A stretch of 64,000 bases of DNA from JAGQRJ01 sp041402045 (GTDB taxonomy: Bacteria; Planctomycetota; J058): NCBI GenBank assembly GCA_041402045.1, contig JAWKSZ010000026.1, positions 25,927 to 89,926 on the forward strand, read 5' to 3'. Shown here in pieces: positions 8,591-17,970 of the stretch. The translations under genes and the position numbers were made by a program. The notes under the pieces are model-generated. The model saw only the letters and a program-made list of their open reading frames with translations. It was not told where the DNA came from and searched no databases. The stretch's first letter is position 1, and every line of letters begins with the position of its first letter.

Positions 8591-9402
8591 GGCGCGGCGT
8601 CCGGGGCGGGCTGCTCGCTGGACGCCTCGTCGTCGGCGACCTCGCCCTCGGCCGGCGCCCCGCGCTGGCGGCGCGCGGCGTAGGCGGCGCGCGCTCGCGA
8701 GGCCGCGCCGCGCAGTCGCGCGCGGGCGGCGCGCCAGCGCTCCTCGCTCTTGGTCGGCGCGCGGAAGGCCAGCAGGCGGGTTTCGAGGCCCTCGTCGGGG
8801 GCCAGGAAGTGCCGCACCTCGTCGAAGTCGGGGACCAGGTCCGGCAAGCCGCAGGCGGCGGCCAGGGCCTCGAGCCCGGCGGCCGCCTCCGGGATCCGCT
8901 CGTAGGCGCTGTGGTCGCGCAGGCGCTCGATCCGCTGCTCGAGCAGGACCTCTGCCAGGCGCTCGCCGTCGACCAGGTCGCCGAGGGTCGCGGCGAGGGC
9001 CGAGGTGTTGCCGCGGGTCGTCGCCAACTCCGCCGCGTCGGGCTCGGGGTCGTCGGGGCCCAGCGCGTAGTCCGGGCAGGAGTGGTAGCGGTCCTGCAGC
9101 TCCCCGTTGGCGGCGAAGGCCTCGTAGCCGAAGGCGGAGTCGTCCACCCGGCTCACGGCGAGTCCCGGGCAGGCCAGCGCGGAGCACAGCGCGCCGGCCA
9201 AGGGCCAGGCGTCTTCCATGTAGACCGAGAGCCAGCGCCCGCGGGGCTCGACGAGGAGGAACCGCGCGCACCCCGCCCTCGGAGACGAGCCCTCGTCCAC
9301 GGTGGGCTCGAGGCCCTCAGCCCCCGCGAGCTCGGTCAGCGCTGCGGCGACGCCGTCCGCGTCGGCGGTCAGCAGGTGCAGGGACCAGGCGCGTTCACTC
9401 AT
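8587..9402 (-). CDS. Hypothetical protein between membrane protein and phosphatase genes
   Basis: 271 aa from an ATG; I do not recognise the family. The N-terminal half is a compact mixed alpha/beta region (SLHLLTADADGVAAALTEL, FLLVEPRGRWLSVYMEDAWP). The middle is Asp/Glu/Ala-rich, and the last 60 residues are Arg/Ala-rich helix followed by an acidic tail. There is no signal peptide or membrane segment, so it is probably cytoplasmic. Its stop overlaps the presumed phosphatase start, and it follows the gene at 9445-11289 by 42 bases, so the three are likely one operon. A partner or regulator of the phosphatase is an inference from position only. Confidence 0.7.
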   Translation of the reverse strand: MSERAWSLHLLTADADGVAAALTELAGAEGLEPTVDEGSSPRAGCARFLLVEPRGRWLSVYMEDAWPLAGALCSALACPGLAVSRVDDSAFGYEAFAANGELQDRYHSCPDYALGPDDPEPDAAELATTRGNTSALAATLGDLVDGERLAEVLLEQRIERLRDHSAYERIPEAAAGLEALAAACGLPDLVPDFDEVRHFLAPDEGLETRLLAFRAPTKSEERWRAARARLRGAASRARAAYAARRQRGAPAEGEVADDEASSEQPAPDAAP

Positions 9403-9444
9403 GCGGCTCCGCCATGTCTCGCTCCTCGTGCCCCGCGCGCAGGC

Positions 9445-11289
9445 TCAGTCGTCGGTGACCTCGCCGATCTGGATCTGGTCGTATTCGGCGCCGAGGACCT
9501 TGCGCGCCTCCTGGAGGAAGGCGTCGTTGCAGCGCAGGTCGAGCAGATCCTTGCTGAGCTCCTCCGAGAGCAGCTTGCGGACCATGGCCTTGAGCTCGTC
9601 GCGGTCGCCCTTGAGCGACTCTTGCAGGCGCTCGTCGTACTGCTGGTAGCGCTTGAAGTTCGCGAGCTCGACACGGACCTCGTCGTAGGCCTGGCCGCTG
9701 CGCAGCTCCTCGGGGAAGGACTCGAGGAACTCCACGGCTTGCTGGTACTGCCCCTCCAGCACGAAGTCCTTGGCGTCGCCGATCGCCTTCTCCGCCAGGA
9801 AGGCGCAGGTCTCCTCGACCTCGTCAGGGGTCTTGGGGACGGAGTAGCGGTGACGGTTCCACTCGACCTTGCCGTCGCCGACGTCCACGACCTCGACCCC
9901 AGCGTCCACCGGCGGAGGCGTCGCGCCACCGCCGCCTCCGTCGCCGCCGGCGCCGGCGGTGCCCGCGCCCCCGGGCTTGTCGGGCGGCGGATCCCCGCGG
10001 AGGCCGTAGAGCACGCCTGCGATCACGGTCACGAACACCACGAGGATCGCGACCAGGGTGAAGGCGGTCTTGCTGCTGCTCCCGGCGTGGGCCCCGGAGC
10101 GGGCGCCCGCGCGCTCGGAGATCGAGCGCCGCCCAGAGACGCGGTCGGAGCGGCGGCTGGAGACCGACCCCGCGCGCTTCGAGCGCTTCGAGGTCGACCG
10201 GCCCAGCTTGCCCGAGGCCCCGCCCGCGACCTTGGTCGAGGAGCCCATGCTCTGCTCGATCCCCGACGGGGGCGCCTGCGGAGTGCCGAACCCTCCGAGG
10301 GGGTCCGGCGCGCCGAAGCCGCTGCCGCCGGGCGCGCCGAAGCCGCTGCCGCCGGGTGCGCCGAAGCCGCTGCCGCCGGGTGCGCCGAAGCCGCTGCCGC
10401 CGGGTGCGCCGAAGCCGCTGCCGCCGGGTGCGCCGAAGCCGGAGCCAAAGCCCGTGTCCTGGCCTTGGGCGGGGAACCCGCTGCCGAAGCCGGTGTCCTG
10501 GCCTTGGGCGGGGAACCCGCTGCCGAAGCCGGTGTCCTGGCCCTGAGCGGGGAACCCGGCGCCGAAGCCGGGGTCCTGGCCAGCCCCGGGGCCTTGCCCG
10601 AAGCCCGAGCCGCCTGGCCCGAAGCCCTCGCCCGGGTCCGCGGGGCCGAAGCCGGTGCCGACGGGGGAGAAATCGCTGCTCCCGCCGCCTCCGAAGCCGC
10701 CGGGCGGGCCGAACTGGAAGCCGGAGCCGGCGGCGGTGTCGGCTGGGTTGCGCTCGAAGCTCTCGAGGCCGAGGGGCGCGTCGGGCCCCGGCTGGAACAG
10801 GGTCGCCCCCTCGGGGTCGTAGGCGTCGGGGTCGAGGGTCTTGGGGATCCCGCCGCCGCCGAAGTCCTGGGGGCCGTCGGGGTCGAGGGTCTTGGGGATC
10901 CCGCCGCCGCCGAAACCGCCGAAGTCCTGGGGGCCGTCGGGGTCGAGGGTCATGGGGATCCCGCCACCGCCGAAGCCGCCGAAGTCCTGAGGACCGTCGG
11001 GGTCGAGGGTCTTGGGGATCCCGTTCGGGGGCTGGGGCGGCGGCGCCGTGGCCACCGCGGTCGCCGGGGCCTGCGGCCGGCCGTTGGGGTCGGCGCCGAT
11101 CTCGTTCCACAGCGAGCGCGCCACGTCGACGCGCAGGAGCTGCATGTCGACCAGGACCTTCAGCAGCTCCACGTAGGGCCCGGCCGCGCGCAACTGCTCG
11201 GTGCGCTCACCCGCCTGGCGCAGCGCGTCCTGGGGAACCAGGCCGCGCTGGAGCAGGAGCCGTCCAACGGAGCGGTCGTGATCGTTCAC
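9445..11289 (-). CDS. Repeat-rich single-pass membrane protein with MshEN-like N-terminus
   Basis: 614 aa from a GTG start (VNDHDRSVG); the frame is open further upstream but without domain signal. Residues 1-65 (VGRLLLQRGLVPQDALRQAG and following) look like the helical MshEN/GspE N-terminal fold, and a similar unit occurs three times in the protein at 26992. Next comes a long low-complexity Gly/Pro/Phe region with three kinds of tandem repeat: GIPKTLDPDGPQDFGG (about 4 copies), GFPAQGQDTGFGS (about 3) and GSGFGAPG (about 6). A basic Arg/Ser stretch precedes one membrane helix (TAFTLVAILVVFVTVIAG). The C-terminal 170 residues are charged and helical, ending IGEVTDD. Predicted topology is cytoplasmic repeats with an extracytoplasmic C-terminus. 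Function is unknown. Confidence 0.75.
   Translation of the reverse strand: MNDHDRSVGRLLLQRGLVPQDALRQAGERTEQLRAAGPYVELLKVLVDMQLLRVDVARSLWNEIGADPNGRPQAPATAVATAPPPQPPNGIPKTLDPDGPQDFGGFGGGGIPMTLDPDGPQDFGGFGGGGIPKTLDPDGPQDFGGGGIPKTLDPDAYDPEGATLFQPGPDAPLGLESFERNPADTAAGSGFQFGPPGGFGGGGSSDFSPVGTGFGPADPGEGFGPGGSGFGQGPGAGQDPGFGAGFPAQGQDTGFGSGFPAQGQDTGFGSGFPAQGQDTGFGSGFGAPGGSGFGAPGGSGFGAPGGSGFGAPGGSGFGAPGGSGFGAPDPLGGFGTPQAPPSGIEQSMGSSTKVAGGASGKLGRSTSKRSKRAGSVSSRRSDRVSGRRSISERAGARSGAHAGSSSKTAFTLVAILVVFVTVIAGVLYGLRGDPPPDKPGGAGTAGAGGDGGGGGATPPPVDAGVEVVDVGDGKVEWNRHRYSVPKTPDEVEETCAFLAEKAIGDAKDFVLEGQYQQAVEFLESFPEELRSGQAYDEVRVELANFKRYQQYDERLQESLKGDRDELKAMVRKLLSEELSKDLLDLRCNDAFLQEARKVLGAEYDQIQIGEVTDD
10308..10440. 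repeat. 24-bp tandem repeat inside membrane-protein gene
   Basis: About five and a half near-perfect copies of a 24-bp unit read on the plus strand as GCCGAAGCCGCTGCCGCCGG plus four more bases. It encodes Gly-Ser-Gly-Phe-Gly-Ala-Pro-Gly on the minus strand. Unit length is a multiple of three, so copy number can change without breaking the frame. Confidence 0.9.
10449..10560. repeat. 39-bp tandem repeat inside membrane-protein gene
   Basis: About three copies of a 39-bp unit encoding GFGSGFPAQGQDT on the minus strand, immediately next to the 24-bp repeat block. The unit is also in frame. Confidence 0.85.
10840..11025. repeat. Long degenerate tandem repeat encoding GIPKTLDPDGPQDFGG
   Basis: Four imperfect copies of a 51-63 bp unit coding for GIPKTLDPDGPQDFGG with variable Gly-rich linkers. 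It is the third distinct repeat family in the same gene. Confidence 0.8.
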
Positions 11290-11387
11290 GCGATTCCAAC
11301 CTCGGGCGCCATCGCGATTATCGTAACGCGTGGGGTCGCCCCTCGCTCGGGATTCCCCTGGGGCTGGGCGGCCCCCGCCCAGGGCCG

Positions 11388-11669
11388 CTAGGCCGCGTCG
11401 ACGTGGAAGAACGCGGCGTTGCGCAGCGCGTCGTCGGCGTAGGCCGCCGGGAGTTCGTCCTCGGGGTAGATCGCCTGGGCTGGGCACACCGGCAGGCAGG
11501 CGTTGCAGTCGATGCAGCCTTCGGGGTCTATGAACAGCTGCGCGCCGGGGCGCTTGCCGCCCCGGAGGGCCGCAGGGGCGTCGGGCCCGGCAATGCACTG
11601 GACGGGGCAGGCGTCGACGCAGCGCGTGTCGCACACGTCGGCGCAGCGGCGGGTGATCACGTAGGCCAT
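11388..11669 (-). CDS. Ferredoxin with two iron-sulfur cluster motifs
   Basis: 93 aa, starting at the ATG at 11669 (MAYVITRRC). Two cysteine clusters are visible. The first half has Cys9, Cys13, Cys17, Cys21-Pro and Cys25 (CADVCDTRCVDACPVQC). The second is a classic C-xx-C-xx-C-xxx-CP (CIDCNACLPVCP). Small proteins of this type carry two 4Fe-4S or one 3Fe and one 4Fe cluster and pass electrons between cytoplasmic enzymes. The spacing of the first motif (CxxxC rather than CxxC) suggests a 7Fe-type or alternative-ligand arrangement. It lies 47 bases after the secreted-protein gene on the same strand; no redox partner is encoded nearby. Confidence 0.85.
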   Translation of the reverse strand: MAYVITRRCADVCDTRCVDACPVQCIAGPDAPAALRGGKRPGAQLFIDPEGCIDCNACLPVCPAQAIYPEDELPAAYADDALRNAAFFHVDAA

Positions 11670-11716
11670 GGGGTCCTCCCCCTCGCACACACCGTCGCGC
11701 GCCGCGAGCGGCGGGG

Positions 11717-13459
11717 TCAGCGCGACCCGGGCTCCACGCGCTCGAAGGCCACGGCGCCGGGCGCCGGCCACACCCAGCCCAGGCACGCCGCGTCGGCCTC
11801 GGCGCGCAGCTCGAGGGCGCCGCTCGCCGGGTCGCGGCGCAGGAGCCGCATGCCGGGGAAGGGGGCGGCGGCGTCGGGGGGGTAGACGTAGAGCGGGCCG
11901 TCGACGTCGCGCTCCACGGTGCCGGGGCGAGCCTCGTCCCAGGCGAACCCCAGCCCCTGGGCGAAGGGCCGAGGCAGCCGCAGCCGCGGGTCCTGGCGAT
12001 CCAGGCGGTAGACGATCTGGTTGTAGTCGTAGCGCGGCGTCTTCTGCGGGGTGCGCGCGAAGAGCGTGGTGTAGGTGCCCTCGAAGTAGAGCCAGCGCGC
12101 GTCGCTGAAGAACTCGTGCTGGGTCGGGTTGTAGAACGAGTAGCCCTGGTGGGTGACCACCTTGCGCGCGCAGCCCCAGGGTCCCAGGGGGCTCGGGGCG
12201 CGGGCGAACCACACCTCCCCCAGGTGACTCGACTCGCCGCCGCCCTCGGTCACGATCCAGGTCCAGCCGCCGGCGGGGTCGGGCTGCACGCTCCCGCGGT
12301 GCGGGAGCACGAGGCGCGCGGCCTCGGGCGCGCGCAGCCGGCCCAGGACCTCGCGCTCCTCCAACCCGCGTCCGACCCAGCGCGCCTGCTCGTCCGGGCG
12401 CAGGGGGTAGGCCCCGCGCTTCCAGCCGACCCGCAGCCGCCCCGCCGCGTCGCGGTCGAACCGCGGCTGGGCGGGGTCGTAGGGCCCGGGCTGGAGCTGG
12501 CTGTAGCCCTCGTAGCGGCTCGGGTCGCTCAGCGCCTCGAGGGTCGCCGGGACGCGCACGTCGGGCAGCGGGTCCGCGAAGTAGAGATACTCGACGCCCT
12601 CGACCCGCACCCGGAGCGGGTGCCCGCGCGGGGCGAGGGGCGCGTCCAGGGGCAGCTCGCGCCACACCCGGAACACGCCGGCGTCGTCGTCGAAGCGGGC
12701 CAGGCCGCGGGCGTAGAGCTTGCCCAGGGTCTCGACGCGCACGAAGTGCGCGACGAGGTGCTCGCGGCCCTCGGCGTCGGGCACCGCGACCAGCCCGTCC
12801 AGCCACACCGGGCCCGGCTGGCCGCCGCCGAAGGCGCAGAGCTCGCGGGCGAAGCCGTCGGGCCGGGTCAGATACTCGAAGGCGACGCCCACGGCGGGGT
12901 CCGCGCCGTCGCCGAGGAGCGCCGAGCGCGCGCCGCTGGCCTTGAAGTTCCCCAGCGCGTAGCGCAGGCGGTTGGCGTCGCCCCACACCCAGAACAGCCG
13001 CCCGCGGTAGCGCTCGACCTGCACCGAGTCGCAGCCGGTCAGCTCCGCCGGCACCGCGGCCCGCTCGAGGGGGATCGGGTCGCCGAGGCGCCGGCTGTGG
13101 TGGTAGACCCCGGCGCCGGTGCTGCGGTAGAGCCGCTCGGCGACGTTCACCCGCTCGAGCTCGATCCGCGCCGCGCCGCCGGGGGTCGGGGTCAGCCGCA
13201 CGCCGACCATGCCCAGCCCGTCGGGCTGCGCGCGGTAGCCGTGGGCGGCGACGTCGAACCACACCTCGCGCCCCATGAGCGCGGGGTCGTCGAGGGCGAT
13301 CACCCCGGCGCTGTCGGTCCAGTAGCTCACGTTGGCGGTCGTGCGCAGCTCGACGAGCGGGACCCCGCGCCCGGTCTCCGCGTCGACGGCGGTGATCCGA
13401 AACGGCGCCTCCGCGCGCGCGAGGCCGGCGGCCACCAGGAGCAGGGCCAGCGCGCGCAC
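11717..13459 (-). CDS. Secreted protein, possible beta-propeller with N-terminal Ig-like domain
   Basis: 580 aa from a GTG one base after the truD stop. A short signal peptide (RALALLLVAAGLARA) is followed by a domain of about 80 residues like carboxypeptidase-regulatory/CNA-B folds (ITAVDAETGRGVPLVELRTT). The rest is rich in Trp and Gly with spaced blocks such as RLFWVWGDANRLRYALGNF, GGWTWIVTEGG, GEVWFARAPSPLGPW and RWLYFEGTYT. This pattern is seen in five-bladed beta-propellers of glycoside hydrolase-like secreted proteins. I cannot name the family or substrate. Co-transcription with truD and dtd looks positional rather than functional. Confidence 0.7.
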   Translation of the reverse strand: MRALALLLVAAGLARAEAPFRITAVDAETGRGVPLVELRTTANVSYWTDSAGVIALDDPALMGREVWFDVAAHGYRAQPDGLGMVGVRLTPTPGGAARIELERVNVAERLYRSTGAGVYHHSRRLGDPIPLERAAVPAELTGCDSVQVERYRGRLFWVWGDANRLRYALGNFKASGARSALLGDGADPAVGVAFEYLTRPDGFARELCAFGGGQPGPVWLDGLVAVPDAEGREHLVAHFVRVETLGKLYARGLARFDDDAGVFRVWRELPLDAPLAPRGHPLRVRVEGVEYLYFADPLPDVRVPATLEALSDPSRYEGYSQLQPGPYDPAQPRFDRDAAGRLRVGWKRGAYPLRPDEQARWVGRGLEEREVLGRLRAPEAARLVLPHRGSVQPDPAGGWTWIVTEGGGESSHLGEVWFARAPSPLGPWGCARKVVTHQGYSFYNPTQHEFFSDARWLYFEGTYTTLFARTPQKTPRYDYNQIVYRLDRQDPRLRLPRPFAQGLGFAWDEARPGTVERDVDGPLYVYPPDAAAPFPGMRLLRRDPASGALELRAEADAACLGWVWPAPGAVAFERVEPGSR

Positions 13460-13460
13460 G

Positions 13461-14702
13461 TCAGTCCACCGGCCGCTTGAGCAGCTCTTCGAGGACCGCG
13501 GTGGCGTAGCAGCCCCGGGGGAGCACGAAGCTCAGCCACACGTCGTCCCCCGCGACCTCCAGGCTCGGCTCGCTGAGCTGGAAGCGCAGCGGTCGGCGCT
13601 GACCCAGGGGCTTGGCCCCGAAGGCGTCGCTGAGCTCGGGGCCGAGCCCGGGCGCGAGCTCCGCCAGGACCTCGGCCTCGAGGGCCCAGGCCGCGCTCTC
13701 GGGGGCCGGGCGCAGGAGCTTGCGCCCGAAGAGCGGGCCCGAGGCGCTGATCTCCTGGGCCGCCGCGCGCGGCGCCTCGGCGGCCGCGTCCTCGACGACG
13801 AAGCTCGCGCCGTTGCGGTGCAGGGTCGCGACCTCGCCGGTCTCGAGCAGGTGCATGCGCTCCAGCCGCCGGGAGAGGTAGGCGTTGAACAGCCAGGACT
13901 GGAACCCGGACACGTAGAGCCGGCGCAGCTTGAGCGGGACCTGGGCCAGGGCGGCCTCGGGGTCGGCGCCCCCGGCCAGCGCCCGGCACACCGCGCGCTC
14001 CGCGCTCGCCGACTTGGGGAAGCGCTCGGCGGCCTGGGCATAGTCGCGGGCGGCGACCGCGGCGCGGGCCTCGCGCTCCCAGGGCGCGGGCTCGGTCGGG
14101 GGCTCGAGCAGCTCCGCGATCGCCGCGGCGGCGTCCTCCTGCACCAGGGCCCGCCCCAGGAGGTGGGTGCGGCGCGTGCGGCCGAAGCGCTGCAGGCCGA
14201 AGTAGTTCGGCACCCCCTCGGCCTCGAGTTCGGCGAGCACGGCGCGCAGCGCGTCGGCGTGGGCGGCCACGCCGCCGACCCGCAGCCGGAAGCGGTTCCC
14301 GCGCAGGTGCCCGAGCTTGAGCTTGTTGGTGTGCCGCGCCACCTGGAGCACGCGGAACTGCTCCTCCTCCACCCCCTCGAGCTGCTCGGGGCGCACGCCG
14401 CTGAAGGACACCCACTGCCGCGTGACCGCGCGCGCGTCCTTGAGCCCGGCGTAGCCGATCGTGCGCTGGGGGACGTGCAGCCGCCGCGAGAGCCGGCGCA
14501 CGAGCTCAGGGGTCGGGAGCCCGCGCTTCTCGACCCAGGCGTAGACGTGCTCGCCCGACCCCGAGGGGGTGTAGAGCGGGAGCTCCTCGACCTCGAAGTC
14601 CTCGCGGGTCTCGCGGATCGCGCCGGGCAGCGGGCCGCCCGAGGTGCGGTAGCGCCGCTGGAGGTCCGCCGGGACCTCCGGACGCGCGTTGGGCTCGCTC
14701 AC
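13461..14702 (-). CDS. truD: tRNA pseudouridine synthase TruD
   Basis: 413 aa from a GTG overlapping the dtd stop (GTGA). TruD converts uridine 13 of tRNA-Glu to pseudouridine. The family signature GYAGLKDARAVTRQ (84-97) carries the catalytic Asp at 89. The substrate-binding blocks NKLKLGHLRGNRFRL and PNYFGLQRFG, and the late SGFQSWLFN motif, are all present. Length is normal to slightly long for the family. The insertion domain typical of TruD falls between about residues 170 and 230. Confidence 0.95.
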   Translation of the reverse strand: MSEPNARPEVPADLQRRYRTSGGPLPGAIRETREDFEVEELPLYTPSGSGEHVYAWVEKRGLPTPELVRRLSRRLHVPQRTIGYAGLKDARAVTRQWVSFSGVRPEQLEGVEEEQFRVLQVARHTNKLKLGHLRGNRFRLRVGGVAAHADALRAVLAELEAEGVPNYFGLQRFGRTRRTHLLGRALVQEDAAAAIAELLEPPTEPAPWEREARAAVAARDYAQAAERFPKSASAERAVCRALAGGADPEAALAQVPLKLRRLYVSGFQSWLFNAYLSRRLERMHLLETGEVATLHRNGASFVVEDAAAEAPRAAAQEISASGPLFGRKLLRPAPESAAWALEAEVLAELAPGLGPELSDAFGAKPLGQRRPLRFQLSEPSLEVAGDDVWLSFVLPRGCYATAVLEELLKRPVD

Positions 14703-15169
14703 GAGGCCTCCGGTCCTGCGCCCCAGTCCGCCGTGTCGAGCACGATCGTGACCGGGCCGTCGTTCAACAGGTCGACCTGCATGCTCGCGCCGAAGCGCCC
14801 GGTCTCCACCCGGCGCACACCCTCCTGGCGCAAGAGCTCGCAGAAGCCGAGGTAGCGCCGCTCGGCCTCCTCCGGCGCGGCGGCCTGGAGGAAGTTCGGT
14901 CGCCGACCCTTCTTGCAGTCGGCGAGCAGGGTGAACTGCGAGACCACGAGCGCGCCGCCGGCGGTGTCGAGGAGCGAGGCGTTCATTTTGCCCGCGGCGT
15001 CCTTGAACACCCGCAGCCCCGCCACCTTGCGGGCGAGGAGCGCCTCGGCCTGGGGCGGGTCGCCCTTGGCGACCCCGAGCAGGATCAGGAACCCGGCCTC
15101 GACCGCGCCGACGACGGCGCCGTCGACGGTCACGCTCGCCCGCGAGACCCGCTGCACCACCGCGCGCAC
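14699..15169 (-). CDS. dtd: D-aminoacyl-tRNA deacylase
   Basis: 156 aa from a GTG start. Dtd hydrolyses D-amino acids mischarged on tRNA (and Gly on tRNA-Ala). It is recognised by MRAVVQRVSRASVTVDG at the N-terminus, SQFTLLAD at 77-84, and the Gly-cisPro motif in NDGPVT at 136-141. The fourth residue of the first motif is Leu-Leu where many homologues have Leu-Tyr, a minor variation. It overlaps truD by 4 bases, giving a coupled tRNA-quality pair, and starts 7 bases after the PLP-enzyme stop. Confidence 0.95.
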   Translation of the reverse strand: MRAVVQRVSRASVTVDGAVVGAVEAGFLILLGVAKGDPPQAEALLARKVAGLRVFKDAAGKMNASLLDTAGGALVVSQFTLLADCKKGRRPNFLQAAAPEEAERRYLGFCELLRQEGVRRVETGRFGASMQVDLLNDGPVTIVLDTADWGAGPEAS

Positions 15170-15176
15170 CGGCGCG

Positions 15177-16340
<1,164 letters not shown>

Positions 16341-16540
16341 GGGGCCTCCTTGGGTCTCGTGGGGCGCGAATTCTACCCGCGCGCGACCCGGCCCGGCCGC
16401 CCCCCCGCAACAAGTTTGCGCCGCTCGCGGCTCGCTTGCGGCCCGGGCGGATCGCTCGGTCGGCGTAAGTCCACGCCGCGCCGCTCGCCGGCCTCGGTCG
16501 CCGAGTTGCACCGGGCTGCGCGCTGGAGGAGGAAGGACCC

Positions 16541-17545
16541 ATGATCCACGCGCGGAGCCGCGCCCGAGCCCTGCTGGGCTGCGGGCTGTTGATCGCCGTC
16601 GCCGGGTGCGCCGACCGCGACCCGTCGGAGTCGCGGACCCAGGCGTCGAGCCAGGCCGCGGTGCAGAGCAACGGGGCCAACGGCTCCGGCTCGCAGGCGG
16701 GGGTCCCCGCCCCGGCGGCCCCGACCGCGCCTGCGGCACCGGCGGCCCCCAGCGCGCGGGTCGCCGACGTGGGCGACCCGACCCCCAGCGCCCAGGCCAT
16801 GCTCGAGCTGATCAACCGCGCCCGCCGCGACCCGACCGCCGAGGGCGTGCGCCTGGGGATCGACCTCTCGGGCTACACGGCGCAGGCGCCGGTGAGCCTC
16901 AACGTGCAGTTGACCCAGGCCGCCGCCGCCCACAGCCAGGACATGTCGACCCGCGGGTTCTTCGACCACCTCAACCCGGACGGGGTCAACGCCAACGGGC
17001 GGGTGCTCGACAGCGGCTACCCGCTGCACGCCGACTTCGGCACCTCGCGCACGATCAACGCCACGGAGAATATCGCCGCCGGCACCGGCACCGTGCTCGA
17101 CACTCCCGAGGAGATCCACGCGGCGCTGGTGATCGACCGCGGCGTCGCGGGCCTGGTGCACCGCCGCGCGATCCTGGGCGACGGCCCGACCTACCGCAGC
17201 CGCGAGGTCGGCCTGGCCTTGCTCCCCGGGGCGACGAACTACACGACCCAGGAGTTCGCCTACACCCGGACCGACCGCCCGTTCGTGCTGGGGGTCGCGT
17301 TCCAGGACCTGAACGGCGACGGGATCCTCAACGGGCAGGAGGGACGGGGTCAGGTCCCGGTGACCCTCACCGACGCCCAAGGGCGGGTCGTCTCCTCTCA
17401 GACCGGCACCGCCGGGGGCTTCGCGTTCGAGGTCCTGACCGACGGCGTGTTCACCCTCACCGTCGACGGCCTGAGCACCCAGGTCACGGTCTCCGGCGAG
17501 AGCGTCAAGGTCGATCTGCGGGACGGCGCCCTCGTGACCTACTAG
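16541..17545 (+). CDS. CAP-domain lipoprotein with C-terminal SdrD B-like domain
   Basis: 334 aa; the ATG follows GGAGGAGGAAGG. A lipobox (LIAVAGC, Cys23) indicates a lipoprotein. A Gln/Ser/Ala/Pro linker leads to a CAP (SCP/PR-1) domain from about residue 80: MLELINRARRDPTAEG, AAAHSQDMSTRGFFDHLNPD (first conserved His), NATENIAAG (Glu). The last 85 residues match SD-repeat B-like domains (FQDLNGDGILNGQEG, then VTLTDAQGRVVSS, and GFAFEVLTDGVFTLTVDG) with a Ca-binding DxNxDG loop. CAP proteins act outside the cell in lipid or sterol binding or adhesion, and some are proteases; no specific role is shown here. It is a tandem relative of the next gene. Confidence 0.85.
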   Translation: MIHARSRARALLGCGLLIAVAGCADRDPSESRTQASSQAAVQSNGANGSGSQAGVPAPAAPTAPAAPAAPSARVADVGDPTPSAQAMLELINRARRDPTAEGVRLGIDLSGYTAQAPVSLNVQLTQAAAAHSQDMSTRGFFDHLNPDGVNANGRVLDSGYPLHADFGTSRTINATENIAAGTGTVLDTPEEIHAALVIDRGVAGLVHRRAILGDGPTYRSREVGLALLPGATNYTTQEFAYTRTDRPFVLGVAFQDLNGDGILNGQEGRGQVPVTLTDAQGRVVSSQTGTAGGFAFEVLTDGVFTLTVDGLSTQVTVSGESVKVDLRDGALVTY

Positions 17546-17582
17546 CGAGCTCGCTCCCTACTTACTCACCCTCCCCCCTGAA

Positions 17583-17615
17583 CGCGCGCGGGGCCGATCG
17601 TCGGCCCCGCGCGCG
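17583..17615 (+). terminator. Hairpin after first CAP lipoprotein gene
   Basis: Perfect 15-bp inverted repeat (CGCGCGCGGGGCCGA / TCGGCCCCGCGCGCG) with a 3-base loop, 38 bases after the stop. There is no T-run. Confidence 0.65.
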
Positions 17616-17970
17616 GTCGCGTCTGGAAGGCCAGCACGGGCAGCGGGCTGCGCGCCCTCCGCCCGCAACGTTTCTGTCGGATTCGGCTCACCGTTCCACC
17701 CACACTGACGCGTCAGAGAAACGTAATGCGACGCGTTTTCGACCTAAATCGCGGGTGGGCCTACCCCCGGAATTGGAAGGTGGGTCGATATCCGTCCTAA
17801 CCCTATGGATATCGGAGCTGAAAGGATTGTCACAGCGGACGTGACATCCGACATCCGGGGGGGCCTGAGACCAAATCCACCTAAGTCCTTACATATCAAC
17901 AAATGGCCGCAGGAGCTGGATGGCAACGGACTTGCACTTGGGCTTCGTGGAGCGGACGGAGGATTGTCCC
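17616..17970 (+). promoter_or_regulatory. AT-richer 355-bp upstream region of second CAP gene
   Basis: No convincing gene lies here, and base composition is clearly lower in GC than the coding DNA around it, as expected of a promoter or leader. It contains short A/T-rich words (GGATATCGG, TTACATATCAACAAATGG) and a 13-base string CCTAAGTCCTTAC at 17880-17892. That string recurs upstream of the ECF sigma gene at 20200-20212. No clear sigma70 hexamer pair could be assigned. Confidence 0.4.

Noticed and set aside
10308..10560. CRISPR-like regular repeats
   Set aside because: Units of 24 and 39 bp are directly adjacent with no spacers, lie in frame in a protein gene, and no cas genes are near.
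16341..16540. SAM or cobalamin riboswitch upstream of the sulfur amino-acid enzyme
   Set aside because: No conserved box or plausible multi-helix fold seen by eye; only a Shine-Dalgarno sequence and GC-rich spacer.
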